A stretch of DNA of 64,000 nucleotides from Pseudomonas mandelii (GCF_006438925.1 NZ_RCZA01000016.1:1-64000); one strand, 5' to 3'. Positions 47,994 to 56,679 are shown, counted from the first letter of the stretch. The notes: generated from the sequence alone by a model not told the origin. Numbers and translations are program-made.

Positions 47994-48983
47994 TCAGGCT
48001 ACCTCACACAGGGCCGTCGGATCGATGGAAAGCGCCAGACGCTGACCATCGGGATGCAAATCGGCCGCCGAGCGGTTCAGCACATCCACCACCAATTCCA
48101 CGCCCCGGGCTTCGACCCGGTAGCGAATCACGTTGCCCAACAGACTGTGGCTGCGGATTTGTGCATCGAGTTCGCCGTTCAGGCTCAGCTCGATGGCTTC
48201 CGGGCGAATCGCGATGCGGTGGGTAATTGGTCGCTGCAGCAGTTTTGTGGCGCTGTCGGCATCCAGCAGGTTGTAGTTGCCGATGAAACCTGCGGCAAAG
48301 AAGTCGATAGGGGCGGTGTAAAGGGTCTGGGCGTCACCGCTTTGTACGATCTTTCCCTGATTCATCAAGAAAATCCGGTCGGACATGGTCAGGGCTTCTT
48401 CCTGATCGTGAGTGACGAAGATCGTGGTCAAGCCGAGTTCACGCTGGATCTGACGGATCTGTTCGCGCAAGTGCTTGCGAATCCGCGCGTCGAGGGCCGA
48501 CAGCGGTTCATCCAGCAACAACAGACGAGGCCGGGTCACCAACGAGCGGGCGAGGGCGACTCGCTGGCATTGGCCGCCCGACAGTTGATGCGGATAACGC
48601 GCGGCAAAGTCGTTGAGTTCCACCAGTTTCAGTACTTCGGCAACCCGCCTATGGCTGTCGTCGGCGTTGACCTTCTGCATGCGCAAACCAAAGGCGACGT
48701 TCTGCTCAACGGTCATGTTCGGAAACAGCGCGTAGCTCTGGAACACCATGCCGATCCCGCGTTTCTGCGGGCTCAACGGAACGAGGTCCTGGCCATCGAG
48801 CAGGATTTTGCCGCCATCCACCGAGGTCAGCCCGGCGATGCAGCGAAGCAGTGTGGACTTGCCGCAACCGGATGGGCCGAGGAGGGTGACGAACTCACCC
48901 TTCTGGATTTCACAGTTGATGTCGCTGAACACCGTGGTGCCCGCGTAGCTTTTCAGTAGGTGTTGGACGCTGACGAAGCTCAT
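47994..48983 (-). CDS. ABC transporter ATPase, phosphonate/phosphoester-type importer (PhnT-like)
   Basis: 329 residues. Walker A L-L-G-P-S-G-C-G-K-S-T near 35, signature L-S-G-G-Q-C-Q-R near 135, Walker B R-L-L-L-L-D-E-P-L-S-A-L-D near 155, D-loop and H in V-T-H-D-Q-E-E. C-terminal ~90 residues form a TOBE-type domain (A-I-R-P-E-A-I-E-L). Most similar in style to the 2-aminoethylphosphonate (PhnT) and iron/polyamine ATPases. Its start overlaps the stop of the permease gene by four bases. Confidence 0.9.
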   Translation of the reverse strand: MSFVSVQHLLKSYAGTTVFSDINCEIQKGEFVTLLGPSGCGKSTLLRCIAGLTSVDGGKILLDGQDLVPLSPQKRGIGMVFQSYALFPNMTVEQNVAFGLRMQKVNADDSHRRVAEVLKLVELNDFAARYPHQLSGGQCQRVALARSLVTRPRLLLLDEPLSALDARIRKHLREQIRQIQRELGLTTIFVTHDQEEALTMSDRIFLMNQGKIVQSGDAQTLYTAPIDFFAAGFIGNYNLLDADSATKLLQRPITHRIAIRPEAIELSLNGELDAQIRSHSLLGNVIRYRVEARGVELVVDVLNRSAADLHPDGQRLALSIDPTALCEVA

Positions 48984-49780
48984 TGGCTTTTGTCCTTGTT
49001 CAAGATATTGGCAGCCCAGGTCAGAACCAGCACAAAGAAGAAATAGGAAATCACCAGCGCACTGGTGAAGTGGCCGCTGCTGTTGCGCATGTTGTTGAGG
49101 TAGACCTGCAGGGTTTCGTAGCGGGTTCCCACGAGAATGTTGGCGAACACGAACTCACCGAACAGGAACGAGAACGACAGCAGCAACGCCACCATCAAAC
49201 CTTTGCGCAAGTTTGGCAGCACCACCAGGAACGCCGCTTGCCAGGTGCTGGCACCGAGCAGTTGGGCGGCGTCCATCAGGTCGCGCAAGTTGATCGCTTG
49301 CAGGTTGTTGGTGATTGCCCGGTACATGAACGGCAGCGCCACGGTGAAATAGCAACCGATCAGAATCCATGGCGTCCCGACCATCGCGAACGGCCCCGAA
49401 CCGTAGAGCTGCAACAGACCCACCGACGACACCACCGGCGGCACCGCGAAGGGCAACAGGATCAGGATGTTCATCAGGGCATCGAGTTTCGGGAAGTGGT
49501 AATGCACCACAAACAGCAACGGCAGAATCAGCACCACGGACAGAATCAGCGAGCCGACGCAGACCAGCAGCGATTGGCCGAACGAATGGAGAAACCGCGG
49601 ATCGCTCCACAGCTCCACGTACCATTTGACGGTGAAGCCGCTGGGCATAATGGTCGCCGACCAACTGCTGGCGATCGAGTAGATCAGCGTTCCGAGCAAC
49701 GGCAGCAACAGTATGCCAAACAGCAAATACACCACCACCCGGTGGTAGATGCCGACGGGGCCCAGTTCAGCGCGAGACAT
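48980..49780 (-). CDS. ABC transporter permease 2 (PhnV-like)
   Basis: 266 residues with about six transmembrane helices. The importer EAA-loop region reads D-A-A-Q-L-L-G-A-S-T-W-Q-A-A-F-L-V-V-L-P-N near 185. GAGGAG precedes the ATG on the minus strand. Overlaps the upstream permease gene by 14 bases and the ATPase by four, so subunits are translated together. Confidence 0.9.
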   Translation of the reverse strand: MSRAELGPVGIYHRVVVYLLFGILLLPLLGTLIYSIASSWSATIMPSGFTVKWYVELWSDPRFLHSFGQSLLVCVGSLILSVVLILPLLFVVHYHFPKLDALMNILILLPFAVPPVVSSVGLLQLYGSGPFAMVGTPWILIGCYFTVALPFMYRAITNNLQAINLRDLMDAAQLLGASTWQAAFLVVLPNLRKGLMVALLLSFSFLFGEFVFANILVGTRYETLQVYLNNMRNSSGHFTSALVISYFFFVLVLTWAANILNKDKSQ

Positions 49781-50603
49781 GGTAGCTCCTCTTCAACAGC
49801 AGCTGATGCACGATGGTCACCAGGGTCATCAACGCCACCAGCACCACAGCCAGGGCACTGGCCAGGTTCGGGTCCAGGGAAATGTCGCCGGAAACCATCG
49901 CCGCGATGCGGATCGTCAGCACGTTGAAGTTGCCGGTGGTCAGGGCGTACACCGTGGCGTAGGCGCCCAGGGCGTTGGCCAGCAGGATCACAAACGTACC
50001 GAGCAGCGCCGGGGTCAGCACGGGCAAACCGATGTGCCGCCAGAACTGCCAGCCATTGGCGCCGAGCAGCGCGGCGGATTCACGCCAGTCTTCGCGCAGG
50101 GCATCAAAGGCCGGGTAGAGCAGCAACACGCCCAGCGGAATCTGGAAGTAGGTGTAGAGAATGATCAGCCCGGTTTTCGAATACAGGTTGAAGTCCTGAA
50201 TAATCCCGGCCTGCTTGAGCATGATGGTGAAGCTGCCGTTGAAGCCCAGCAGAATGATGAACGCGAAAGCCAAAGGCACGCCGGCGAAGTTGCTGGTCAT
50301 GTTGGCGAAGGCATTGACGAAGTTGCGCAGTTTCGAGTCGACCCGGCGCAGGGAGTAGGCGCCGAGCACCGCGATGATGATCCCGAACACGCTGGACCAG
50401 AAACTGATTTCGAGGCTGAACTGGATCGCCTGCAGATAGAACTTCGAATTGAAGATCCTGGTGAAGTTGGCGATGCCCCAGCCGAACTCTTCCGATTGCA
50501 GGCTGTTGATCATCACCCAGGACAGCGGGGCGATCTGGAACACGATAAAGAACAGTGCGAAAGGCACCAGGCACAAGGCTGCCAGCCATTTTTCGCGCGT
50601 CAT
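49767..50603 (-). CDS. ABC transporter permease 1 (PhnU-like)
   Basis: 278 residues from M-T-R-E-K-W-L-A-A-L (the in-frame extension would run into the phosphatase gene). About six transmembrane helices; EAA loop W-R-E-S-A-A-L-L-G-A-N-G-W-Q-F-W near 165. Starts five bases past the stop of the alkaline-phosphatase-superfamily gene. Partner of permease 2 in a heteromeric importer. Confidence 0.9.
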   Translation of the reverse strand: MTREKWLAALCLVPFALFFIVFQIAPLSWVMINSLQSEEFGWGIANFTRIFNSKFYLQAIQFSLEISFWSSVFGIIIAVLGAYSLRRVDSKLRNFVNAFANMTSNFAGVPLAFAFIILLGFNGSFTIMLKQAGIIQDFNLYSKTGLIILYTYFQIPLGVLLLYPAFDALREDWRESAALLGANGWQFWRHIGLPVLTPALLGTFVILLANALGAYATVYALTTGNFNVLTIRIAAMVSGDISLDPNLASALAVVLVALMTLVTIVHQLLLKRSYHVSR

Positions 50604-50608
50604 GGTGT

Positions 50609-51415
50609 TCACTTGAGCAGCTCCCGGCACACAGGTTTGTCGTGGGCCACACCCAGCAGTTCGCAGACGGTGCCGCAGATTTCAGTCTGTTTCGGTGCGG
50701 CGTTGGCATTGAAGCTGAAAGCGTCGCCGAGCACGAACAACGGTACTTCGCGTTCTTCCGGCAGCAGGCCGTTGTGGGAGCGGTCGTTGTTCATGCCGTG
50801 GTCGGCGGTCACCAGCACCTGGTATCCGGCGTCGAGCCAGCCTTGCAGATAGTCGGCGAGGAAGATGTCGGCGAAGCGGGCGCTGTTGCGGTATTGCGGG
50901 GTGTCGAGACCGTGCTTGTGCCCGGCGTCGTCGATGTTCATGGGGTGGACCAGTAAAAAGTTCGGCGCATGACGCAGGCGCAGGTTTTCGGCGTCGGCGA
51001 ACAGGTGCGAGTCCGGGTAGTGATCGCTCCAGTAGAAATGACCGTGCTGGATTGGCAGGTTAGGGTCGTCGGTGTGACGATCCCGTGCGGCAATAAACGG
51101 CGAACGGTTATACAGCTCGCTGACCCAGTGATAGGCCGCGGCGGCGGTTACAAGGCCGGCATCGCTGGCGTAGTGATAGATGCTGCGCTGGTTGGACAGG
51201 CGTGAGACGTTGTTGTGAACGATGCCACTGTCGATCGGCGTGACGCCGGTCAGGATGCACTCGTAAAGCGGTCGGGACAGGGCCGGCAGTTCGCACTCCA
51301 GTTTGTAGAGCGCCGCGCGTCCTGCGCCGACATAAGCCTGCAGGTGCCCCATGGCGTGACGGGCGACCTCGTAATTGAGGCCGTCGAGCACGACAAGGAT
51401 GACGTTGTGCTTCAT
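50609..51415 (-). CDS. Cytoplasmic alkaline-phosphatase-superfamily hydrolase
   Basis: 268 residues with no signal peptide. Alkaline phosphatase/NPP superfamily: metal Asp in I-L-V-V-L-D-G-L-N near residue 10, a P-L-Y-E-C-I-L-T-G region near 50 with the nucleophile expected there (Thr56 or Ser46), D-D-A-G-H-K-H-G-L near 165, and T-A-D-H-G-M-N-N-D near 218 (metal Asp/His). Family members hydrolyse phosphomono- and diesters or C-P bonds (phosphonoacetate hydrolase). A cytosolic version within an ABC import operon suggests cleavage of the imported compound; exact bond unknown. Confidence 0.86.
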   Translation of the reverse strand: MKHNVILVVLDGLNYEVARHAMGHLQAYVGAGRAALYKLECELPALSRPLYECILTGVTPIDSGIVHNNVSRLSNQRSIYHYASDAGLVTAAAAYHWVSELYNRSPFIAARDRHTDDPNLPIQHGHFYWSDHYPDSHLFADAENLRLRHAPNFLLVHPMNIDDAGHKHGLDTPQYRNSARFADIFLADYLQGWLDAGYQVLVTADHGMNNDRSHNGLLPEEREVPLFVLGDAFSFNANAAPKQTEICGTVCELLGVAHDKPVCRELLK

Positions 51416-51464
51416 AGGGGCGATGACTCCGCAAACAGATGATTCAAGTACGCAACGAATCCCT

Positions 51465-51552
51465 GTGGGAGCGAGCTTGCTCGCGATAGCGGTATGACAT
51501 TCAACATCTGCGTCGAATGTTCAGCCGTCATCGCGAGCAAGCTCGCTCCCAC
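51465..51552. repeat. REPIN between the binding-protein and phosphatase genes
   Basis: GTGGGAGCGAGCTTGCTCGC ... GCGAGCAAGCTCGCTCCCAC. It splits the operon after the highly expressed binding-protein gene, a position where REP hairpins often stabilise upstream mRNA. Confidence 0.92.
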
Positions 51553-51592
51553 ATTGGATCTCCATCAGATCTCCAAATGGGGATCTACCGCA

Positions 51593-52663
51593 TTACTGCT
51601 TCATATTGACGATGACTTCTTCCTGCCACTTCTGAGGAAGGGCTTTGGAGGTCTTTTCCCATGCGTCTGCGTCTTTGATCGGCGTGACCTTTTTGTACTG
51701 CTCGTTAGGCAGCAATTGGGCCTGAACTTCGGGCGGCAGAGTCAGATGCTCGGCGCGGATCGGACGGGCGTTACCGCGTGCCAGATTGGTCTGGCCGGCG
51801 TCGCTGAAGATGTATTCGCGGGCCAGTTTGGCGGCATTCGGGTGCTTGGCGTATTTGTTGATGATGGTGGTGTAACCGGAGATCACCGAGCCATCGGATG
51901 GAATCAGCACGGTGTAGTCATCCGGGTTAACCATTTTGGCCTTGTAGCTCAGACCGTTGAAGTCCCAGACCACGCCGACTTCGATTTCACCCTTTTCCAT
52001 GGTGGCAATTGTCGGGTTGGCCATCGACAGGCGGCCTTGCTTGGCGATCTCGGAAAACAGATCCAGCGCCGGCTGGAGATTTTTCTCATTGCCACCATTG
52101 GCGAGCGCGGCAGCCAGAACACCATTGGCGGCTTGGGCAGCGGTGCTCACATCACCGATGGAGACTTTGTATTTGCCGTCCTTGAGGTCAGCCCATTTGG
52201 TCGGAGCGTCGGAGCCGTGCAGCAACTTGTTGTTGACGATGAACGCGATGGTGCCGGTGTAGGCGAGCGCCCAGTTGCCGTCCTTATCCTTTGCCCAGCT
52301 CGGGATCTGATCCCAGGTGCTTGGCTTGTAAGGTTGTACAACGCCTTGCTTCACCGCGATCGGACCGAACGCTGCACCGACATCACCGATATCGGCCGTG
52401 GCGTTGTCTTTTTCAGCGGCGAACTTGGCGATTTCCTGAGCCGAGCTCATGTCGGTGTCGATGTGTTTCAGGCCGTAGTTCTTGGCCAGGTCATCCCAGG
52501 TGCCTTTCCAGTTGGCCCAGTTGTCGGGCATGCCGACGCTGTTGACCTCACCTTCCGCTTTCGCCGCGGCTTCAAGGGTTTTCAAATCGGTATCAGCCGC
52601 CATCGCGGCGGTGCACATGGCAATGGTCGAGCCTAACAGTGAGGCCAGGAAAAGCTGTTTCAT
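51593..52663 (-). CDS. ABC transporter periplasmic binding protein (phosphonate/FbpA-like)
   Basis: 356 residues with AAAGGAG 7 nt before the ATG. Signal peptide ending A-M-A-A-D (cleavage near 22). Class of FbpA/PotD/PhnS-type binding proteins: L-K-T-L-E-A-A-A-K-A-E-G-E-V near 27, D-I-G-D-V-G near 95, Y-T-G-T-I-A-F-I-V-N-N near 135, and W-D-F-N-G-L near 234 in the ligand hinge. First gene of the operon, directly under the promoter that carries operator 1. Ligand unknown; 2-aminoethylphosphonate-like compounds or phosphoesters are the leading guess from the neighbours. Confidence 0.87.
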   Translation of the reverse strand: MKQLFLASLLGSTIAMCTAAMAADTDLKTLEAAAKAEGEVNSVGMPDNWANWKGTWDDLAKNYGLKHIDTDMSSAQEIAKFAAEKDNATADIGDVGAAFGPIAVKQGVVQPYKPSTWDQIPSWAKDKDGNWALAYTGTIAFIVNNKLLHGSDAPTKWADLKDGKYKVSIGDVSTAAQAANGVLAAALANGGNEKNLQPALDLFSEIAKQGRLSMANPTIATMEKGEIEVGVVWDFNGLSYKAKMVNPDDYTVLIPSDGSVISGYTTIINKYAKHPNAAKLAREYIFSDAGQTNLARGNARPIRAEHLTLPPEVQAQLLPNEQYKKVTPIKDADAWEKTSKALPQKWQEEVIVNMKQ

Positions 52664-52708
52664 CCGAAGCTCCTTTGGGCGTTTTCAACGCTGCGATTGC
52701 GGTTGTGT

Positions 52709-52720
52709 TGGTCTAGGTCA
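52709..52720. promoter_or_regulatory. UTRA-type operator 1, importer side
   Basis: TGGTCTAGGTCA, 45 bp upstream of the binding-protein start. It matches 10 of 12 positions of TGGTCTAGACCA, the palindrome used by HutC/DasR/PhnF-type GntR regulators. Confidence 0.7.
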
Positions 52721-52986
52721 GCAATACCTGAGCCAATTTAGGCGCCTCTGATGACATTTTGATGTCGACGATCGGTCGGCCTATATTTCTTGAGCGGCAA
52801 TGCTCAGGCTTCGGAGTAAGCGTAGACCATGGCTAATAGGCTGATATAAAAGGACTTGGCCGTGAATTTGCAGGTGTCTGGATCAACCGTTCGGCGGCTT
52901 TGTCATCTGTCAGTCATGTGCAGTGCCTAGGCTTGTCGGGAGTTGAGGGAACCGATTTGAATCGCAGTTCCGCCCCGAAACAGTGC

Positions 52987-52998
52987 TGGTCTAGTCCA
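52987..52998. promoter_or_regulatory. UTRA-type operator 2, regulator side
   Basis: TGGTCTAGTCCA (flanked to give CTGGTCTAGTCCAG), ending 14 bp before the regulator start codon, in a position to repress its own transcription. Confidence 0.7.
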
Positions 52999-53012
52999 GA
53001 TAGGTAACGTTG

Positions 53013-53726
53013 ATGCGCATCGAGACAACCAAAGCGGTGACAGCCATCGGGCAGGTTCTGCAGGAACAGCTCGACCATGGCCTGTTGGCGCCCGGGAGCA
53101 AACTGCCGGCCGAGCGCAAGCTCAGTGAGTTGTTCGGTACCACCCGGATCACCGTGCGTGAAGCGTTGTTGCAACTGGAAGCCCAAGGGCAGATTTATCG
53201 GGAGGAGCGCCGTGGCTGGTTCGTGTCGCCACCGCGCCTGGCCTATAACCTGATGCAGCGCAGTCACTTTCACGCGATGGTCAGTGCACAGGGGCGGGTG
53301 CCATCCACCGAGGTGATTTCCGCGCGGTTGCAACCGGCGTCGGCGGCGGTCTGTGCCTGGTTGCAGTTGCCGGCGTTGTCCAGTGTGATTCAGATTTGTC
53401 GGGCACGGCGGATTGATGAGCGGCTGGTGTTGTATGTGGAGCACTATTTGAATCCGCAGTTTTTTCCGGGGATTCTGGATTTCGATTTGAATCAGTCGAT
53501 TACCGAGCTGTATGCGCGGCACTACGACTTGCACTATGGGCGGGTGCGTTTCGAGATTGTGCCGACGGCGTTGTCGGTGGATGCGGCGGCGGCTTTACGG
53601 GTGTCGGTGGGGAGTCCGGGGTTGCGCATCGCTCGGGTCAATTACGATCAACATGAGCGGTTGATCGATTGTGATCTGGAGTTTTGGCGGCACGATGCGA
53701 TTCATGTCGGGGTCGATGTGGTCTGA
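53013..53726 (+). CDS. GntR-family regulator with UTRA domain (HutC/PhnR-like)
   Basis: 237 residues from ATG 53013. Winged helix at ~5-72: L-D-H-G-L-L-A-P-G-S-K-L-P-A-E-R-K-L-S-E-L-F-G and the recognition helix T-R-I-T-V-R-E-A-L-L-Q-L-E, then G-W-F-V. The C-terminal UTRA ligand domain (~95-235) has the R-A-R-R-I-D-E-R-L-V-L-Y-V-E-H-Y-L-N core. Divergent from the ABC/phosphatase operon, with a TGGTCTAG-type site in front of each promoter, so it most likely senses the imported phospho-compound and controls uptake. Confidence 0.9.
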   Translation: MRIETTKAVTAIGQVLQEQLDHGLLAPGSKLPAERKLSELFGTTRITVREALLQLEAQGQIYREERRGWFVSPPRLAYNLMQRSHFHAMVSAQGRVPSTEVISARLQPASAAVCAWLQLPALSSVIQICRARRIDERLVLYVEHYLNPQFFPGILDFDLNQSITELYARHYDLHYGRVRFEIVPTALSVDAAAALRVSVGSPGLRIARVNYDQHERLIDCDLEFWRHDAIHVGVDVV

Positions 53727-53756
53727 GCCTGGGCGCCACAGGCCTCGGTTCTATCA

Positions 53757-54524
53757 TTACCCGAATCGGTAAATGTCCATGCCCAGGGCGCCCATGGTGA
53801 ATCCCTTGTGGCTCACGCTGAATGTCCCTCCCGCACCGCGCGCAAAGTACAACGGCAACAAATGTTCATCACTGGGATGGTTGCGCACGGCATTCGGTGC
53901 TTGCTGACGGTAATCGTGCAAAGCGGTTTCGTCGTTGGCAGCGAGTTTTTCGATCATCCAGTCACGAAATGCCTGGGCCCAGGGTTCGACGCTTTCTGTG
54001 CCGGCGTGCCAGTCCAGTTCGCGCAGGTTGTGGGTAATGCTCCCGGAACCGATCAGCAGCACGCCGTGTTCGCGCAGACTGGCCAGGGCATGACCGACGC
54101 GGGTTTGCAGGGCCGGGCCGCCGCGGGTGGGCAGCGAGACTTGCACCACGGGGATGTCGGCTTGTGGATACATCAATGACAAGGGCACCCAGACACCATG
54201 GTCAAACGGCCGTTCGGCGTCGATGCGTGCGGGCAGGCCATCGCTCTTCAACAGTTCGACAACCTCTGCGGCCAATTGTGGATTGCCGGGCGCCGGGTAT
54301 TGCACGTCGAACAACGCCTGCGGAAAGCCACCGAAGTCATGCCAGGTTTCAGGCTGGGGATTGCCGCTGACGAGCAACTCATTGCTTTCCCAATGCGCAG
54401 AAACAATTACGATGGCTTTGGGTTTCGGCAATTCTGCGGCCAGGCGAGCGAGGGCAGGCCCGCTGGCGCCCGGTTCCAGTGCCAACATGGGCGAGCCATG
54501 GGATATGTACAGGCTGGGGAACAT
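53757..54524 (-). CDS. ygiD: 4,5-DOPA-extradiol-dioxygenase-like protein (YgiD)
   Basis: 255 residues. Class III ring-opening dioxygenase fold (LigB/DODA): metal His in L-Y-I-S-H-G-S-P-M near 9, second in S-A-H-W-E near 44, the D-H-G-V-W-V-P-L motif near 108, and H-P-S-D-E-H-L-L-P near 216. Plant DODA and E. coli YgiD make betalamic acid precursors from DOPA in vitro; the natural bacterial substrate is not settled. Converges with the UTRA regulator. Confidence 0.9.
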   Translation of the reverse strand: MFPSLYISHGSPMLALEPGASGPALARLAAELPKPKAIVIVSAHWESNELLVSGNPQPETWHDFGGFPQALFDVQYPAPGNPQLAAEVVELLKSDGLPARIDAERPFDHGVWVPLSLMYPQADIPVVQVSLPTRGGPALQTRVGHALASLREHGVLLIGSGSITHNLRELDWHAGTESVEPWAQAFRDWMIEKLAANDETALHDYRQQAPNAVRNHPSDEHLLPLYFARGAGGTFSVSHKGFTMGALGMDIYRFG

Positions 54525-54627
54525 GAATGAGCTCCTGAGGGGTAAGATGGCACCATCTTCAGTCAGATCATTGATCTAAATCTAATATAAGTTTTAGAGT
54601 CTTTTGATCGAATTTTCGGGATTAATT

Positions 54628-55281
54628 ATGCAGCCGGAGTTTTGGCACAAGCGGTGGACGTCGAATCAGATCGGCTTCCACCTGCCGGAAGTGAATCCAT
54701 ATCTGCAACGGTACTGGCCGCAGCTGGGCCTGGAAGAGGGCTCGCGCGTACTGGTGCCGCTATGTGGGAAAAGCCTGGATCTGCTGTGGCTGGCGAAATG
54801 CGGTCATGAGGTGTTGGGCGTCGAGTTGTCGGAAAAAGCGGTGGAAGACTTTTTCCACGAGCATCAATTTGATCCGGACGTCAGCGACCAAGGCCCCTTC
54901 ACGGTCTATCGTGCGGGCTCGATTGAGATCTGGTGTGGTGATTTCTTCGCGCTGACGGCCGGCGATGTCGCCGATTGTAGTGCGCTGTACGACCGCGCTG
55001 CGTTAATCGCCTTGCCACCGAAGATGCGCGAGCAATACGCCGAGCATCTGAAGCGGATTGTGCCGAAGGATTCGTTGGGGCTGCTGATTACCCTGGACTA
55101 CGAGCAGACGCAAATGGACGGTCCGCCGTTTGCCGTGCTGGATGACGAAGTGCAACGGTTATTCGGTGCTTCGTGGGAGTTGAAGATTCTGGAGGACCAG
55201 GACGTTCTGGGCGAGAGCTGGAAGTTCCTGGAAAGCGGTGTTACGCGGCTTGAAGAGCGGGTTTATCGGGTTTCCAGCTGA
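54628..55281 (+). CDS. tpm: Thiopurine S-methyltransferase
   Basis: 217 residues from ATG 54628. TPMT type: M-Q-P-E-F-W-H-K-R-W near the start, R-V-L-V-P-L-C-G-K-S-L-D near 41 (SAM site), G-V-E-L-S-E-K-A-V near 69, Y-D-R-A-A-L-I-A-L-P near 126. In Pseudomonas the enzyme also methylates selenium and tellurium compounds, and tpm lies near htpX in P. aeruginosa as well. Confidence 0.94.
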   Translation: MQPEFWHKRWTSNQIGFHLPEVNPYLQRYWPQLGLEEGSRVLVPLCGKSLDLLWLAKCGHEVLGVELSEKAVEDFFHEHQFDPDVSDQGPFTVYRAGSIEIWCGDFFALTAGDVADCSALYDRAALIALPPKMREQYAEHLKRIVPKDSLGLLITLDYEQTQMDGPPFAVLDDEVQRLFGASWELKILEDQDVLGESWKFLESGVTRLEERVYRVSS

Positions 55282-55302
55282 CAGATTTGTATTGTTTGTG
55301 CT

Positions 55303-55395
55303 GGCCCCATCGCGAGCAAGCTCGCTCCCACAGTAGACAGCGTCTGCCTGAGCGACTCGGTCAACTGTGGGAGCGAGCTTGCTCGCGATGGGGCC
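55303..55395. repeat. REPIN after tpm
   Basis: Long arms GGCCCCATCGCGAGCAAGCT ... AGCTTGCTCGCGATGGGGCC, the same extended GGCCCCATCGC arms as the element at 12755-12830. Confidence 0.92.
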
Positions 55396-55425
55396 CGAAT
55401 GAACACTGCAAAAATCAGCAGACAA

Positions 55426-55460
55426 AAAAAGGCCCGCATTCAATGCGGGCCTTTTCTTTT
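55426..55460. terminator. Bidirectional terminator between tpm and htpX
   Basis: AAAAAAAGGCCCGCATT / AATGCGGGCCTTTTCTTTT: GC-rich stem with A-run before and T-run after, serving both converging genes. Confidence 0.92.
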
Positions 55461-55473
55461 AGTGCGGAACGTC

Positions 55474-56361
55474 TCAGCCCCGACGACGCAGTGCGTCGAT
55501 GCGCTCTTCCAGCGGCGGGTGGCTCATGAACATGCGGGCGAACCCTTGTTTGATGCCACCGTTGATGCCGAAAGCCGTCAGGGTGTCCGGCATGTGCACC
55601 GGCAGCCCCTGTTCGGCACGCAGGCGTTGCAGGGCGCCGATCATTGCGGCGGTGCCAGCCAGACGTGCACCGGCTTCGTCTGCACGGAATTCGCGTTTAC
55701 GCGAGAACCACATGACGATGGCGCTGGCCAGAATGCCCAGAACCAGTTCGGCGAAGATGGTCGCCACGTAGTAGGCGATGCCTTGGCCTTCTTCGTTCTT
55801 GAAAATCACCTTGTCGACAAAGTTGCCGATGATCCGTGCGAAGAACATCACGAAGGTGTTCACCACGCCCTGGACCAATGCCAGGGTGACCATGTCGCCA
55901 TTGGCTACGTGGCCGATTTCGTGGGCCAGAACGGCTTTCACTTCATCTGGCGAGAAACGCTCGAGCAGCCCTTGGCTGACCGCGACCAACGCGTCGTTCT
56001 TGTTCCAGCCAGTGGCAAAGGCGTTCGCCTCGTAGGCCGGGAAAATACCGACTTCGGGCATCTTGATCCCGGCTTCCCGGGACAATTGCTCGACGGTTTG
56101 CAGCAGCCATTGCTCGTGACGTGTGCGCGGCTGGCTGATGATTTGGGTGCTGGTGCTCATCTTCGCCATCCACTTGGAGATGAACAGCGAGAACAGCGAA
56201 CCGGCGAAACCAAAGACCGCACAGAAAATCAGCAGCTGATTGAGGTTGAGATCAACCCCGTTGGCCGCCATGAACCCGTTGAAGCCGAAAAGGCTCAGGG
56301 TGATGCTGGCAATCAGCACGACCGCCAGGTTAGTGGCCAAAAACAGCAGGATGCGCATCAT
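55474..56361 (-). CDS. htpX: Membrane metalloprotease HtpX
   Basis: 295 residues starting M-M-R-I-L-L-F, like the E. coli protein. Two N-terminal and two central transmembrane helices, with the zinc motif H-E-I-G-H at 147-151 and a distal Glu in F-R-A-D-E-A-G-A near 228. It degrades damaged inner-membrane proteins together with FtsH. Preceded by GAGGAG on the minus strand and by a good sigma-70-like promoter (56407-56435). Confidence 0.95.
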   Translation of the reverse strand: MMRILLFLATNLAVVLIASITLSLFGFNGFMAANGVDLNLNQLLIFCAVFGFAGSLFSLFISKWMAKMSTSTQIISQPRTRHEQWLLQTVEQLSREAGIKMPEVGIFPAYEANAFATGWNKNDALVAVSQGLLERFSPDEVKAVLAHEIGHVANGDMVTLALVQGVVNTFVMFFARIIGNFVDKVIFKNEEGQGIAYYVATIFAELVLGILASAIVMWFSRKREFRADEAGARLAGTAAMIGALQRLRAEQGLPVHMPDTLTAFGINGGIKQGFARMFMSHPPLEERIDALRRRG

Positions 56362-56679
56362 GGTTGTAGAAATCTCCTCATGCTAAAGATGTAGCGTACT
56401 GCGGGGTATATAAGGTGCTGACCCGGGCTATTCAACCGGGTGACTATTTCAAACTGTGTCCTACGGCAACAGTCTAGCTGCTTGCAGGGCATTTCCGACG
56501 CAGGCGCCGGAGGTGTTTGTCAGCCGATTAATCGCCCAGGCCCCCGTCGTTGTTAGACACGAGCACACAGCGAGTCATCATTGAGCGCTTCAAGCAACGA
56601 TGTGCGGCAGGGCGCAAAGATATGTTGCTGAATTAATCACCGTGCGACTTTCTCAAGCCGTCGCACGGTGACAGTCAGC
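56362..56679 (-). other. Intergenic region between the aminotransferase and htpX genes
   Basis: 318 bp without a gene. It contains the htpX promoter at one end and, at 56639-56671 next to the aminotransferase stop, an 11-bp inverted repeat CACCGTGCGAC / GTCGCACGGTG that could end the aminotransferase transcript although no T-run follows. Nothing else recognisable. Confidence 0.55.
56407..56435 (-). promoter_or_regulatory. Promoter of htpX
   Basis: On the minus strand TTGAAT (56435-56430), exactly 17 bp, then TATATA (56412-56407), about 45 bp before the start codon. It looks like a sigma-70 promoter; I found no clean heat-shock (sigma-32) match. Confidence 0.65.

Larger units (their letters stand above)
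52664..53012. other. Divergent promoter region, importer operon / UTRA regulator
   Basis: 349 bp without a gene. It holds one UTRA-type operator close to each start codon (52709-52720 and 52987-52998) and both promoters. The middle section is plain; no RNA gene, hairpin or further operator copy found. Confidence 0.6.

Noticed and set aside
56362..56480. Sigma-32 heat-shock promoter for htpX
   Set aside because: No properly spaced CTTGAA / CCCCAT pair; a sigma-70-like TTGAAT-17-TATATA is a better fit.
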